From the NCBI GenBank assembly GCA_027013265.1, contig JALUXQ010000032.1, positions 1 to 20,454 of the forward strand: a stretch of DNA of 20,454 nt. The letters run 5' to 3'. The notes under the pieces were generated by a model. The model had not been told where the DNA came from. It saw only the letters and a list, made by a program, of their open reading frames with translations, and made no database searches. Positions 1 through 6,859 of the stretch are shown here, piece after piece. A program made the translations under genes and the position numbers. Each line of letters starts with the position of its first letter. The first letter of the stretch is position 1. This stretch comes from Campylobacteraceae bacterium (GTDB lineage Bacteria > Campylobacterota > Campylobacteria > Campylobacterales > Sulfurospirillaceae).

Positions 1-184
1 GGTAACTTTCATCCCAAACACCATACTTTTGCAATACTTTTTTTGCGTTTGGGTTGACAATGCCAGAGGGTTTAACACCACAACTATAAGCTTTTACACC
101 CTCTATTTTGCTATTTATCAAAGCTTCTGCGATTATACTTCTGCAACTATTTCCTGTACACATAACTAGTATATTTTTATTCAA
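1..184 (-). CDS. arsC: Low-molecular-weight arsenate reductase / tyrosine-phosphatase-fold protein, N-terminal part (runs off left edge)
   Basis: About 61 N-terminal residues are present; the gene continues beyond position 1. The translation starts with a short beta strand followed by CTGNSCRS, the CX5R phosphate-binding loop of low-molecular-weight phosphatases and of thioredoxin-linked ArsC; the nucleophilic Cys is residue 9. The following SCGVKPSG and NPNAKKVL segments also fit the family. I chose a TTG start at 184, which overlaps the arsR stop by 8 nt, because the reading frame before the internal ATG at 163 encodes the NKNILV strand that should precede the loop. In this family arsenate is reduced to arsenite in the cytoplasm. 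Overlap with arsR makes arsenate reductase more likely than a protein tyrosine phosphatase. The later redox cysteines lie outside the window, so the assignment rests on the loop and the context. Confidence 0.8.
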   Translation of the reverse strand, partial: MNKNILVMCTGNSCRSIIAEALINSKIEGVKAYSCGVKPSGIVNPNAKKVLQKYGVWDESY

Positions 185-488
185 CTTCACAACCTGTTTT
201 TAATTTAGGAACTTGAAAATTCAAATATCCTATCTCCTCAAGCACCCCTTGTCTAAACCTATCTAGTGGAGCTCTTATACTATAATAAGCCCACCTCCCT
301 CTTCTGTCAACTTTCAAAAATCCAGCATCTCTTAAAATCTTCAAATGCCTCGAAACTCTTGATTGAATCATCTCAAAAGAGTCCTCTATATCACAAACAC
401 ATACTTCACCATTCATATCTACAAATTTTAAAATCTTAAGCCTAGTTTCATCATTTATAGCTCCTATTGTCTTTAAAAAAATATCCAT
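177..488 (-). CDS. arsR: ArsR/SmtB-family metalloregulatory repressor
   Basis: This is a 103-residue winged-helix repressor that should leave its operator when arsenite or another metal binds. It reads MDIFLKTIGAINDETRLKIL, then VCVCDIEDSF, then the recognition helix SRVSRHLKILRDAGFL and the wing VDRRGRWAYYSI. The CVCD motif in the first part of the DNA-binding domain is the As(III)/Cd(II) ligand pattern of ArsR and CadC proteins. I start at the ATG at 488 because GGAGG lies 5 nt upstream; a TTG at 500 in frame would put the Shine-Dalgarno sequence inside the gene. Its stop overlaps the start of the downstream reductase gene, so the two are probably translated together. It is likely autoregulated through the palindrome at 517-533. 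Which metal it senses cannot be proved from sequence. Confidence 0.92.
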   Translation of the reverse strand: MDIFLKTIGAINDETRLKILKFVDMNGEVCVCDIEDSFEMIQSRVSRHLKILRDAGFLKVDRRGRWAYYSIRAPLDRFRQGVLEEIGYLNFQVPKLKTGCEVE

Positions 489-516
489 CCTAGCCTCCAA
501 TTAAATTCAAGTTTAT

Positions 517-533
517 TTGATATAATATATCAA
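517..533. promoter_or_regulatory. Perfect palindrome, candidate ArsR operator
   Basis: TTGATATAATATATCAA is a perfect palindrome with 8-bp arms around a central A. It lies 29 bp upstream of the arsR ATG, where the -10 region or transcription start of arsR should be. ArsR/SmtB repressors usually bind imperfect 12-2-12 or ATCA/TGAT-type palindromes at this position. A second palindrome, ATATATTAATATAT (535-548), follows at once. Operator function is inferred from position and symmetry; the AT-richness makes some chance symmetry likely. Confidence 0.5.
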
Positions 534-551
534 GATATATTAATATATGCT

Positions 552-575
552 TATATGAAGAGTTTTTTTCATATA
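552..575. repeat. 8-bp-arm inverted repeat in the arsR / desulforubrerythrin divergent region
   Basis: TATATGAA (552-559) and TTCATATA (568-575) are perfect inverted copies separated by 8 nt. The repeat ends 25 bp before the -35 element of the plus-strand gene and lies upstream of arsR, so it could be a second regulator site or an RNA hairpin in neither gene. It is as strong by eye as the arsR-proximal palindrome. Function is unknown. Confidence 0.35.
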
Positions 576-599
576 TATTTTAAATAAGAATAATTCCTA

Positions 600-628
600 T
601 TGACATATATTTTTTATTTAGCTATAAT
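600..628 (+). promoter_or_regulatory. Consensus sigma-70-type promoter of the desulforubrerythrin gene
   Basis: TTGACA (600-605), a 17-nt spacer and TATAAT (623-628) match the housekeeping consensus at all 12 positions, with GC just before the -10. Transcription should start near 635, followed by AAGGA (645-649) and the ATG at 656. A perfect -35 is unusual in a window where the other promoters keep only the -10, and implies strong expression. Confidence 0.85.
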
Positions 629-655
629 TTTACTATCAAACAAAAAGGATGTCAA

Positions 656-1315
656 ATGAGACAATATGAAACATACAGATGTAACAAATGTGGCAATGTA
701 GTAGAGGTACAAAATGTTGGTGGTGGAGCACTTGTTTGCTGTGGCGATGAGATGGAGATGATCACAGAAAATCTAACTGCAGTAAATCTTATGAAAGCAT
801 TTGCTGGAGAATCTCAAGCAAGAAATAAGTATGAATACTTTGCAAAAGTAGCGCAAAAAGAGGGTTTAAGAGATATAGCGGCACATTTTCAAAGAGCTGC
901 AAACAATGAAAAAACACATGCAAAATTAGAGTTAAAACTTTATAACAAAATGGTAAACTCTCTTGAAGATGGTTTTGGTGATACAAAAGCAAACCTTCAA
1001 ATGGCAGTTGATGGTGAAAGTTATGAAAATACAACTATGTACCCTGATTTTGAAGCGATTGCTAAAGCAGAAGGATACAAAGATGTAGCAACTCTATTTA
1101 AAGGGATAGGTAAGATTGAGGTTGAGCACGAGAAGATGTATAGAATGCTTCTTGCGAGATTAGAAAATGGTGAAGAGTTTGTAAGTGAAGACGGCGAGGA
1201 AGCTTGGATTTGTGAAGTTTGTGGACATATTCATTATGGTAAAAAACCGCCAAAAATCTGCCCAGTTTGTAAACACCCACAAGAGTATCAATCAAGATTA
1301 GTTGAAGCAAAATAG
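656..1315 (+). CDS. rrc: Desulforubrerythrin (desulfoferrodoxin-type Fe domain + rubrerythrin + rubredoxin)
   Basis: This is a 219-residue non-heme iron protein with three domains. Residues about 1-35 hold an FeS4 desulforedoxin-like knot (C9, C12, C28, C29). Residues about 40-175 form the ferritin-like four-helix bundle with the diiron motifs AGESQARNKYEYF, NNEKTHAKL, GESYENTTMYPDF and IEVEHEKM. Residues 184-219 are a rubredoxin tail (C186, C189, C202, C205). This layout matches the desulforubrerythrin described from Campylobacter jejuni (Rrc), which reduces hydrogen peroxide in the cytoplasm with electrons passed through its rubredoxin-like centres. The gene stands alone behind a perfect promoter and an AAGGA ribosome-binding site, and ends at a hairpin shared with amt. 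It is intact and of normal length. The role in peroxide defence comes from the family, not from this sequence. Confidence 0.93.
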   Translation: MRQYETYRCNKCGNVVEVQNVGGGALVCCGDEMEMITENLTAVNLMKAFAGESQARNKYEYFAKVAQKEGLRDIAAHFQRAANNEKTHAKLELKLYNKMVNSLEDGFGDTKANLQMAVDGESYENTTMYPDFEAIAKAEGYKDVATLFKGIGKIEVEHEKMYRMLLARLENGEEFVSEDGEEAWICEVCGHIHYGKKPPKICPVCKHPQEYQSRLVEAK

Positions 1316-1321
1316 ATAATA

Positions 1322-1338
1322 GGGGACGATAAGTCCCC
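1322..1338. terminator. Hairpin between convergent rrc and amt
   Basis: GGGGAC, a 5-nt loop and GTCCCC form a perfect 6-bp GC-rich stem in the 28-bp gap between two convergent genes. Neither side has a clean U-run (only short T-rich tracts), so it may be a weak bidirectional terminator or may need other factors. Confidence 0.6.
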
Positions 1339-1343
1339 AAATT

Positions 1344-2525
1344 CTAATACTTTGATTTTACAAATTCAGGATAGGATTCAACTCCACACTCCTCTATGTC
1401 CAACCCTTCATATTCGTGCTCTTCATTGCTTCTTAAGCCCATGACTTTTTTAATTGCAACAAAAACCACAAAAGAGATAGAGAATGTAAACAATCCAATT
1501 ATCGCTATACCTTTAAGTTGAGAGGTAAGTGAAAAATCAGCAAAAAGAGCGACTGCGATAGTTCCCCAAATGCCATTTACCAAGTGAACTGATAGTGCAC
1601 CAACAGGATCATCTATTTTTAGTTTATCAAAAACAGGAATCGCAAAAACAACCAAAGCTGCACCGATAGCTCCTATAATGATAGGCTCCCAAAGTCCAAC
1701 TACATCAGCTCCAGCAGTAATCGCAACAAGCCCTCCAAGAGCTCCATTTAGTATCATAGTTAAATCCAGTTTTTTATACTGCATATAGACTATCAATGTG
1801 GCTGTTATAGCACCTGCTAGTCCTGCCGTATTTGTATTTACTATGATTTTTCCTACCAAATCAGCAGCGTTTATAGAAGATATATTGAAAGCACTTCCTC
1901 CGTTAAAGCCAAACCAACCTATCCAAAGAAGCATGGCTCCAAGAGTCACCAAAGGTATATTTGAGGCTGGAATCGGCTTGATTTTACCATCTTTCGCATA
2001 CTTTCCTTTTCTTGGACCAAGTACTAAAATAGCCGCCAAAAGTGCCCAACCTCCGACTGAATGAATAACAGTAGAGCCAGCTAAATCATGCATCTCTTTT
2101 AAAAAACCTCCACCCCAAGTCCAACGACCGACTATGGGATAGATAAAACCGCTCATAATAATAGCAAATGTCATAAAAGGCAGTATCCTAATTCGCTCGC
2201 TTACACCTCCACTCATGATAGAGATAGTCTTACTAACAAATGCCATCTGAAAAAAGAAGATTGCGTATTTGCTGTAACCTTCTACATGTACACCTTCAAG
2301 AAAGAAACCACTTCCACCAAACATTAGATTATAACCCCATATAAGATAGATAAAAGAGCATATAGCATAAAGAAGAGTGTTTCCTGTTAGTACTGCTGTC
2401 ACATTTTTTGTTCTAACTAAACCAGCCTCTAACATAGAGAAGCCCGGCATCATTAAAATAATAAGGACAGCTGCGAAGATTAGAAAGAAAGTGTCTAGTG
2501 CATATTGCAAGTTTGAAGCATCCAT
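1344..2525 (-). CDS. amt: Ammonium transporter (Amt family)
   Basis: This 393-residue inner-membrane protein has about 11 hydrophobic segments and conducts ammonium/ammonia as a trimer. Family features visible are the N-terminal MLEAGLVRTKN segment, the conserved aspartate and first pore histidine in HDLAGSTVIHSVGG (D147, H155), LWIGWFGFNGGSAFN (residues 200-214), and the second pore histidine in VGALSVHLVNGIWGT (H314). The ATG at 2525 has AAGGGA upstream. The polar C-terminal tail (about residue 360 on, LRSNEEHEYEGLDIEECGVE) is the part that PII proteins usually contact in this family. The gene follows glnK on the same strand with a 129-bp gap holding a hairpin. glnK being upstream means both are probably induced under nitrogen limitation. 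A sensor role instead of transport is possible but less likely. Confidence 0.95.
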   Translation of the reverse strand: MDASNLQYALDTFFLIFAAVLIILMMPGFSMLEAGLVRTKNVTAVLTGNTLLYAICSFIYLIWGYNLMFGGSGFFLEGVHVEGYSKYAIFFFQMAFVSKTISIMSGGVSERIRILPFMTFAIIMSGFIYPIVGRWTWGGGFLKEMHDLAGSTVIHSVGGWALLAAILVLGPRKGKYAKDGKIKPIPASNIPLVTLGAMLLWIGWFGFNGGSAFNISSINAADLVGKIIVNTNTAGLAGAITATLIVYMQYKKLDLTMILNGALGGLVAITAGADVVGLWEPIIIGAIGAALVVFAIPVFDKLKIDDPVGALSVHLVNGIWGTIAVALFADFSLTSQLKGIAIIGLFTFSISFVVFVAIKKVMGLRSNEEHEYEGLDIEECGVESYPEFVKSKY

Positions 2526-2611
2526 AAATATCCCTTTTTGAGTTTTTTATATGATACTACAATTCAAAAAGTTTCTATGGTTATTTTTTAGGCAATTTTA
2601 TTAAATTTTAC

Positions 2612-2645
2612 TTAAAGCAAGAGTTTTGTTCTACTCTTGCTTTAA
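2612..2645 (-). terminator. 12-bp-stem hairpin between glnK and amt (terminator or attenuator)
   Basis: The arms at 2612-2623 and 2634-2645 are perfect inverted copies with a 10-nt loop, 9 nt after the glnK stop. Reading on the minus strand, the 3' arm ends in GCTTTAA and continues AT-rich without a long U-run. It could end most glnK transcripts, letting only part through to amt, or act as an mRNA-processing or stability element. Confidence 0.65.
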
Positions 2646-2654
2646 AAGTTATGG

Positions 2655-2993
2655 CTATATTGCTTCTTCGTCTTCTTCACCTGTTCTAATTCTAACTACT
2701 TTATTGATACTGCTAACAAATATCTTTCCATCACCTATCTTACCAGTTTTAGCAGCTTCACTTATAACATGTATAGCTTGATCAACATTATCATTTTTCA
2801 CTATAATTTCCATTTTGATTTTTGGTAGAAAATCCACAACATACTCGGCTCCTCTATATAGTTCAGAGTGTCCCTGTTGTCTTCCGTATCCCTTTACCTC
2901 GCTAATAGTCATACCTGTTATATCTATGGCAGTAAGAGCATCTTTTACATCTTCAAGCTTAAATGGTTTTATGATTGCTTCTATCTTTTTCAT
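2655..2993 (-). CDS. glnK: Nitrogen regulatory protein PII (GlnK type)
   Basis: This 112-residue PII protein is a trimeric cytoplasmic sensor of 2-oxoglutarate and ATP/ADP. It starts MKKIEAIIKPFKLEDVKDAL; the T-loop GYGRQQGHSELYRGAEYVVDF contains the usual Tyr51 modification site, and the C-terminal part has the family pattern KIGDGKIFVSSI with VRIRTGE. The ATG at 2993 is preceded by AAGGACGGAG. Placement immediately before amt identifies it as the GlnK subtype, which blocks the ammonium channel when nitrogen is sufficient. I cannot tell whether Tyr51 is uridylylated here, because the modifying enzyme is not in the window. Confidence 0.95.
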   Translation of the reverse strand: MKKIEAIIKPFKLEDVKDALTAIDITGMTISEVKGYGRQQGHSELYRGAEYVVDFLPKIKMEIIVKNDNVDQAIHVISEAAKTGKIGDGKIFVSSINKVVRIRTGEEDEEAI

Positions 2994-3018
2994 CTCCGTC
3001 CTTTAGAATTTTTTGTTT

Positions 3019-3064
3019 ATTGTATCCTATTTTCGTTTAATTTATTGTATATAAAATATACAAT
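3019..3064 (-). promoter_or_regulatory. Candidate glnK promoter with an 8-bp-arm palindrome at its -35 side
   Basis: On the minus strand TACAAT (3019-3024) is a reasonable -10 for glnK, placing the start near 3012. The -35 position (3042-3047, CAATAA) is poor and is overlapped by the perfect inverted repeat ATTGTATA / TATACAAT (3044-3051 and 3057-3064, 5-nt spacer). A poor -35 with a palindrome over and upstream of it fits an activator-dependent nitrogen or redox promoter. The palindrome also sits one base after the end of the preceding cyclophilin gene, so it might instead be a weak terminator. Confidence 0.35.
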
Positions 3065-3589
3065 TTACTTTAATTTTGCTTTGATTATGTACTGTTTTTC
3101 TATGGGCTTACCTCTTGTGCCAGTTTTTACACTCTCAATTTTTTTAACCACTTCAAAGCCATCTATAACTTTTCCAAAAATTGTATAGCCCCCATTTAGC
3201 CAAGGAGTTGGGACTGTTGTTATGAAAAACTGACTCCCGTTTGTATTTTTACCTCTATTTGCCATAGCTAAATAAAATGGTTTATCAAAAATCACATTTG
3301 GCTTAAATTCATCTTCAAAAGGGTGCCCCCATATAGACTCTCCCCCTCGTCCACTCCCAGTTGGATCACCGCTTTGAATCATAAAGTTTTTTATGACTCT
3401 GTGAAAAATAACTCCATTATAGTAACCTCTTTTAACTAGTGTCTCAAAATTTTCACATGCTTTTGGTGCTATTTTTGGAAAGAGTCGCAACTCTATATTC
3501 CCCTGATTTGTCTGTAAAACCACAACATCTCTACCAAACAACAAAGCAAAATAAGCAAGCCACATAATACACAATATTTTTTTAACCAT
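3065..3589 (-). CDS. Exported cyclophilin-type peptidyl-prolyl cis-trans isomerase
   Basis: This 174-residue cyclophilin speeds cis-trans isomerisation of proline bonds. The first about 18 residues (MVKKILCIMWLAYFALLFG) are a basic then hydrophobic export signal, so it should act in the periplasm or stay anchored by that helix; I see no clear AXA cleavage site. The catalytic core is present: FHRVIKNFMIQSGDP (R64, F69, M70, Q72), TNGSQFFIT (Q120, F122) and PWLNGGYTIFGKV (W130, F138). The start ATG at 3589 has AAGGAT 5 nt upstream. It stands on the same strand as glnK but there is no functional link to nitrogen genes. Periplasmic PpiA-like is the best match; a cytoplasmic paralogue is less likely because of the signal. 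Confidence 0.92.
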   Translation of the reverse strand: MVKKILCIMWLAYFALLFGRDVVVLQTNQGNIELRLFPKIAPKACENFETLVKRGYYNGVIFHRVIKNFMIQSGDPTGSGRGGESIWGHPFEDEFKPNVIFDKPFYLAMANRGKNTNGSQFFITTVPTPWLNGGYTIFGKVIDGFEVVKKIESVKTGTRGKPIEKQYIIKAKLK

Positions 3590-3709
3590 AAATTATCCTT
3601 ATTGAGGACTAGACCATAATAAAGGGTATAATAACAAAATTATTTGAGAAAAAACTGAATTTTATAAAACAAACTTATTACTCCATCAAGCAACAAACAA
3701 AGGAAGTAG

Positions 3710-4354
3710 ATGAAATGTAAGATTTGCTCTAACATTGTAACAACCATAAAAGATTCTAAACAGGGCAAAGCATATGATTTTTGCCAAAATTGCCAATCTA
3801 TAATATTAAAAAAGAGTTTTTTTGTTAATAAAGCCCAAGAAATTGCACAATATGAAAATCACAATAACAACTTTGAGAGTTTAGGTTATGTAAAAATGTT
3901 TGAAGATTTTCTGGATTTTTTTTGGGATGATTCAGTAAAACAGAAGCAAAATGCTTTAGATTTTGGTTCAGGGCCGGGGCCAGTATTGGCTCAGATACTA
4001 AAAAATAGAGGATTAAATGTAGATATTTATGATAAATACTATCAACCAATAGAAGTTTTCAGAAATAAAAAATATGATATCATCACCTCAACAGAGGTTT
4101 TTGAACACTTACAAAACCCATATAGAGTATTGTCTCTCTTCAAAAAACATTTGAAAAAAAATGGTCTTATTGCTATTATGACACTTTTTCACAATAACAA
4201 AGAAGAAAAATTTCTAAAGTGGTGGTACAGAAGAGATCCCACACATATCACCTTTTACACTCCAAAGACTTTTGAGGTGTTAGCTGATATGTGCGGACTT
4301 CAAGTCATAAAACATGACGATAAAAGAGTGGTAATTCTTACTTCTTTAGAGTAG
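3710..4354 (+). CDS. Class I SAM-dependent methyltransferase with N-terminal zinc ribbon, substrate unknown
   Basis: This 214-residue protein starts with a four-cysteine ribbon (C3, C6, C25, C28), as in treble-clef/zinc-ribbon methyltransferases. It continues with a Rossmann methyltransferase domain: motif I ALDFGSGPGPVLAQIL (about residues 87-102), an acidic residue ending the next strand (DIYDKY), and motif IV-V ITSTEVFEHLQNPYRVL, then NGLIAIMTLF. The EVFEHL pattern is typical of the Methyltransf_23-like group found in cell-surface, lipid or small-molecule modification. AAGGAAG at 3700-3706 supports the ATG. A possible -10 TATAAT lies at 3627-3632. It is a single plus-strand gene among minus-strand neighbours with no pathway partner nearby, and its 3' end overlaps the cytochrome gene by 17 nt. 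The substrate cannot be inferred. Confidence 0.85.
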   Translation: MKCKICSNIVTTIKDSKQGKAYDFCQNCQSIILKKSFFVNKAQEIAQYENHNNNFESLGYVKMFEDFLDFFWDDSVKQKQNALDFGSGPGPVLAQILKNRGLNVDIYDKYYQPIEVFRNKKYDIITSTEVFEHLQNPYRVLSLFKKHLKKNGLIAIMTLFHNNKEEKFLKWWYRRDPTHITFYTPKTFEVLADMCGLQVIKHDDKRVVILTSLE

Positions 4355-4640
4355 TGATATATTTGGCTAAAGCTTTGATATTTTCATTGCTAAGTCTCGA
4401 TGCTTGAGTCTTCATGACCCCTTTCATAGCTCCACCATAAGTACCTTTCTTATACCCAATCAAAGCCGACTCAATCTTGCTTGATTTCCATTTATTGATA
4501 ACTTCTGATTGGCCTAATGCCTTTTTCTGCGCATTTACCCCATGGCATACTGCACAACTCTTAAAAAGTATTGCTCCATCCTCTGTAGCCATAGCATTTA
4601 TGGCAAAAACTGCTAATGCAACTAGAAATATACTTCTCAT
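4338..4640 (-). CDS. Small periplasmic class I c-type cytochrome (c553-like)
   Basis: This 100-residue precursor has a signal peptide of about 18 residues (MRSIFLVALAVFAINAMA, cleavage probably before TEDG) and a mature domain of about 82 residues with one heme-attachment motif, CAVCH (C29, C32, H33). Methionines in GAMKGVMKTQ (M72, M76) are candidates for the distal heme ligand, and a C-terminal helix (NIKALAKYITTLKK) closes the fold. I start at the ATG at 4640 because AAGGAG is 6 nt upstream and the signal begins there; the upstream ATG at 4703 would add residues before the signal. It should shuttle electrons in the periplasm. It lies 176 bp downstream of nirA on the same strand, but NirA is cytoplasmic, so a direct link is doubtful. 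It overlaps the convergent methyltransferase gene by 17 nt. Confidence 0.93.
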   Translation of the reverse strand: MRSIFLVALAVFAINAMATEDGAILFKSCAVCHGVNAQKKALGQSEVINKWKSSKIESALIGYKKGTYGGAMKGVMKTQASRLSNENIKALAKYITTLKK

Positions 4641-4675
4641 CTTTTGCTCCTTTTTTTGTTTTATTGTCGTCTCTA

Positions 4676-4713
4676 TCCATAAATGGCACTTTATTGAAAG
4701 CAAAATTTATGGA
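4676..4713. repeat. 9-bp-arm inverted repeat upstream of the cytochrome gene
   Basis: TCCATAAAT (4676-4684) and ATTTATGGA (4705-4713) are perfect inverted copies with a 20-nt spacer, 36 bp upstream of the cytochrome ATG. Position fits either an operator pair or a leader hairpin. The rest of the 176-bp gap to nirA shows no open reading frame I would trust. Confidence 0.4.
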
Positions 4714-4816
4714 CAGATTCACACGCTACTAAAGCTTCACCTATTGGCGAGAAATGCTTTTGTTGCTAGAAGTTTAAAATAAAAAAGTGAAATGATTGTG
4801 GAGTATAAAGTTACGG

Positions 4817-6736
4817 TTATCTATCCAAGCAAGAAAGATGGATAAAATCAATTAACTCACTAAAAACCATCGATGGATTATTGGCTTCAAGCATTTTGTT
4901 TACCAATTGAGCTAAATTATCATCGATACCCAGTTTTTTAGCATCAATCTTCGCCAATTTTTTTGGAAATACTGGCGTAAAAATATCTATAAGTTGGTAT
5001 GCTTCTTCTCCTGTAAGATATTTATATAGGACTCTTCCGATTTCAAATATTTCAAATTTCTCGTTCTTGCCTGTTTTTATATTTTCTTTAAAACCTATAT
5101 CTATATCTATATTTTTACTCTTTAGATATGTTTTTAGTGTCATCATAAAACCAATCGCAGCTTTGGAATATTGGCTTAAAACTCTTTGATTAAAATCTTC
5201 AAAACTCTCATTTTTATATCGTAATTTTTTATACTCCAAAATTAAAGATTCGACATAAAGATGTGCAAATTTCAATGGGATGGATTTTAAAACACTATAG
5301 CCAATCTTGGCATTTCTAGTGGTTCTCCCACCCAAAAAAATATGAACTCCATACTCTTGGCTACCATCTACCTTGACTTTACATCCCTCAAAACCAATGT
5401 CCCCCAAATCATGCAAACCACATCCCTTAACACAAGCTGACCAATATATTCTGATTTTTGCGTCATGTTCAAGAGGTAGGTTTTTTTCTAAATATTTTAC
5501 TAGATTTAAGGCGTCTGATTTATTTGGAATAACCCCAAATTTACAGTGCTCTTCACCAGCACATGCTATGAGATGATTTGCATATGGCGAGCCTAATTGT
5601 CTGTATTTTGTAAAAAATTTTTCATTTTTAGCATCTTCAATATTCTCTTTTTTTATATTCATCATATATAGATTTTGCTCGATATCAAGTCTTATATCTC
5701 CACTACCATACTTTTTTGATATATTTGCTGCTTCTATCATATCAATACCGCCAAATATACCAGCAGGGACAGTTACATGTAAAGCAAAAGAGCCGTCCTT
5801 TAATGCCATTTTTCCCTGATCAGCATCTTCATTGTCTAACTTTGTCAAAGTAGTTCCAGCCGTTGCAAAGTCATGCCCACAATACTCTCTTATGCTCTCT
5901 GCTATCTCTTGGATGCCTACACTCTCTATGAGATAAAAAAGCCTATTTCTATTTCTATTGTCTCTAAATCCATATTTTTTAAAAAGATTTATCAAGGCAC
6001 CATAAGCTGATAAAACCTCTTCTTCATTTTTTAGAAAGATATCTGCATTTTTTGCTATTTTGCCAACTTTTCCACCTATATAAAGATTATATCCATAAAA
6101 ACCATCTTTTTGTGCCAAAACAAAACAGCAATCATGACCAAAAGCATTGCATCTATTTGAGATTGAGCCAACTATAGAAGTATTAAATTTTCTAGGAATC
6201 ACACTGATCCACTTTTCATCGTATAAAAATTTCTCTTGCATTTTCAGTAGTGTTTTTTGTGATGGTATGATATTGTCAAAAGCAAATCTATCTAAAGGGT
6301 CTGCTACGATTCCTCTGAAGTTATCTACCCCTGTTTGATATGATGTAACTCCAACGCTCTCTAGCTTTTTTAAAAGAGCTGGCATATTTTCTATACTTAT
6401 ATATCGAAGCTCAATTTGTGCTCTTGTTGTTAAATCCATGTAATCTCTTCCAAAGTCTCTCGAAATTTCACCAAGTGCAACTGCTTGTTTGTAGCTCAAG
6501 TGTCCTCCAGGCACTCGAATTCTCATCATGAACTCATTTGGAGTTTTTGGTTTGTCAAAAATTCCAAAACACTTTAAGAAATACTCCTTATCTTCTTTTG
6601 GGATAGTGTTATAACCATTTTCTGCATACTCTTCAATCTTTTTATACGCATCAGTTGGATTTTTACTGTTTTTAACCTTTTCTATTTTATTTATTTTTGT
6701 ATTTCTTAAATCAAAAGCTGTTTGTAATTTTTCCAT
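4817..6736 (-). CDS. nirA: Assimilatory ferredoxin-type nitrite reductase (siroheme, 4Fe-4S) with an unusual C-terminal extension
   Basis: This 639-residue enzyme reduces nitrite to ammonium with six electrons in the cytoplasm. Two copies of the nitrite/sulfite-reductase ferredoxin-like half domain are visible (MMRIRVPGGHLSYKQAVALG and FALHVTVPAGIFGGIDM), as are LTTRAQIELRY and GVDNFRGIVADP with arginines of the anion site. The cluster/siroheme cysteines are C392, C398, C435 and C439. In PRKFN the K183-x-N185 pair matches nitrite reductases, where sulfite reductases have K-x-K. The known domain ends near residue 520. Residues about 525-639 are extra; they include FEIFEIGRVLYKYLTG and NKMLEANNPSMVFSELIDFI, which recall kinase C-lobe helices. 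The ATG at 6736 follows AAAGGAA with short spacing. It is divergent from a formate/nitrite channel gene, which supports nitrite as substrate. Confidence 0.92.
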   Translation of the reverse strand: MEKLQTAFDLRNTKINKIEKVKNSKNPTDAYKKIEEYAENGYNTIPKEDKEYFLKCFGIFDKPKTPNEFMMRIRVPGGHLSYKQAVALGEISRDFGRDYMDLTTRAQIELRYISIENMPALLKKLESVGVTSYQTGVDNFRGIVADPLDRFAFDNIIPSQKTLLKMQEKFLYDEKWISVIPRKFNTSIVGSISNRCNAFGHDCCFVLAQKDGFYGYNLYIGGKVGKIAKNADIFLKNEEEVLSAYGALINLFKKYGFRDNRNRNRLFYLIESVGIQEIAESIREYCGHDFATAGTTLTKLDNEDADQGKMALKDGSFALHVTVPAGIFGGIDMIEAANISKKYGSGDIRLDIEQNLYMMNIKKENIEDAKNEKFFTKYRQLGSPYANHLIACAGEEHCKFGVIPNKSDALNLVKYLEKNLPLEHDAKIRIYWSACVKGCGLHDLGDIGFEGCKVKVDGSQEYGVHIFLGGRTTRNAKIGYSVLKSIPLKFAHLYVESLILEYKKLRYKNESFEDFNQRVLSQYSKAAIGFMMTLKTYLKSKNIDIDIGFKENIKTGKNEKFEIFEIGRVLYKYLTGEEAYQLIDIFTPVFPKKLAKIDAKKLGIDDNLAQLVNKMLEANNPSMVFSELIDFIHLSCLDR

Positions 6737-6768
6737 TTCCTTTAACCTTATAATGTAATATTTGATGA

Positions 6769-6797
6769 ATTATAGCAGTATAAAATTATAATTTAAA
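6769..6797 (-). promoter_or_regulatory. nirA promoter
   Basis: On the minus strand TATAAT (6769-6774), preceded by GC, has TTTAAA 17 nt upstream (6792-6797). The start would be near 6762, giving a 25-nt leader. The same ten bases GCTATAATTC occur in mirror position for the divergent channel gene. Confidence 0.65.
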
Positions 6798-6830
6798 CAT
6801 TTATATGATTAAAATTTAACCAATATAGTG

Positions 6831-6859
6831 TTTATAATTTTAAAATTTATCGCTATAAT
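6831..6859 (+). promoter_or_regulatory. Promoter of the formate/nitrite channel gene
   Basis: TTTATA (6831-6836), 17 nt, TATAAT (6854-6859) with GC before the -10. AAAGGA at 6878-6883 and the ATG at 6889 follow. The AT-rich 34 bp between the two divergent -35 elements (6798-6830) could hold a shared regulator site, but I see no convincing palindrome beyond TTAAAATTTAA. Confidence 0.65.

Noticed and set aside
1798..2064. Open frames antisense to amt, nirA, yeiH, purN, nnr, comM, tig, fliI and nifS
   Set aside because: They lie opposite strongly supported genes, have no ribosome sites or recognisable domains, and many are low-complexity or Ser/Leu/Phe-rich as expected from the reverse strand of AT-rich coding DNA.
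4641..4703. Longer start for the cytochrome at the ATG at 4703
   Set aside because: It places charged residues before the signal peptide and spans the AAGGAG that serves the ATG at 4640.
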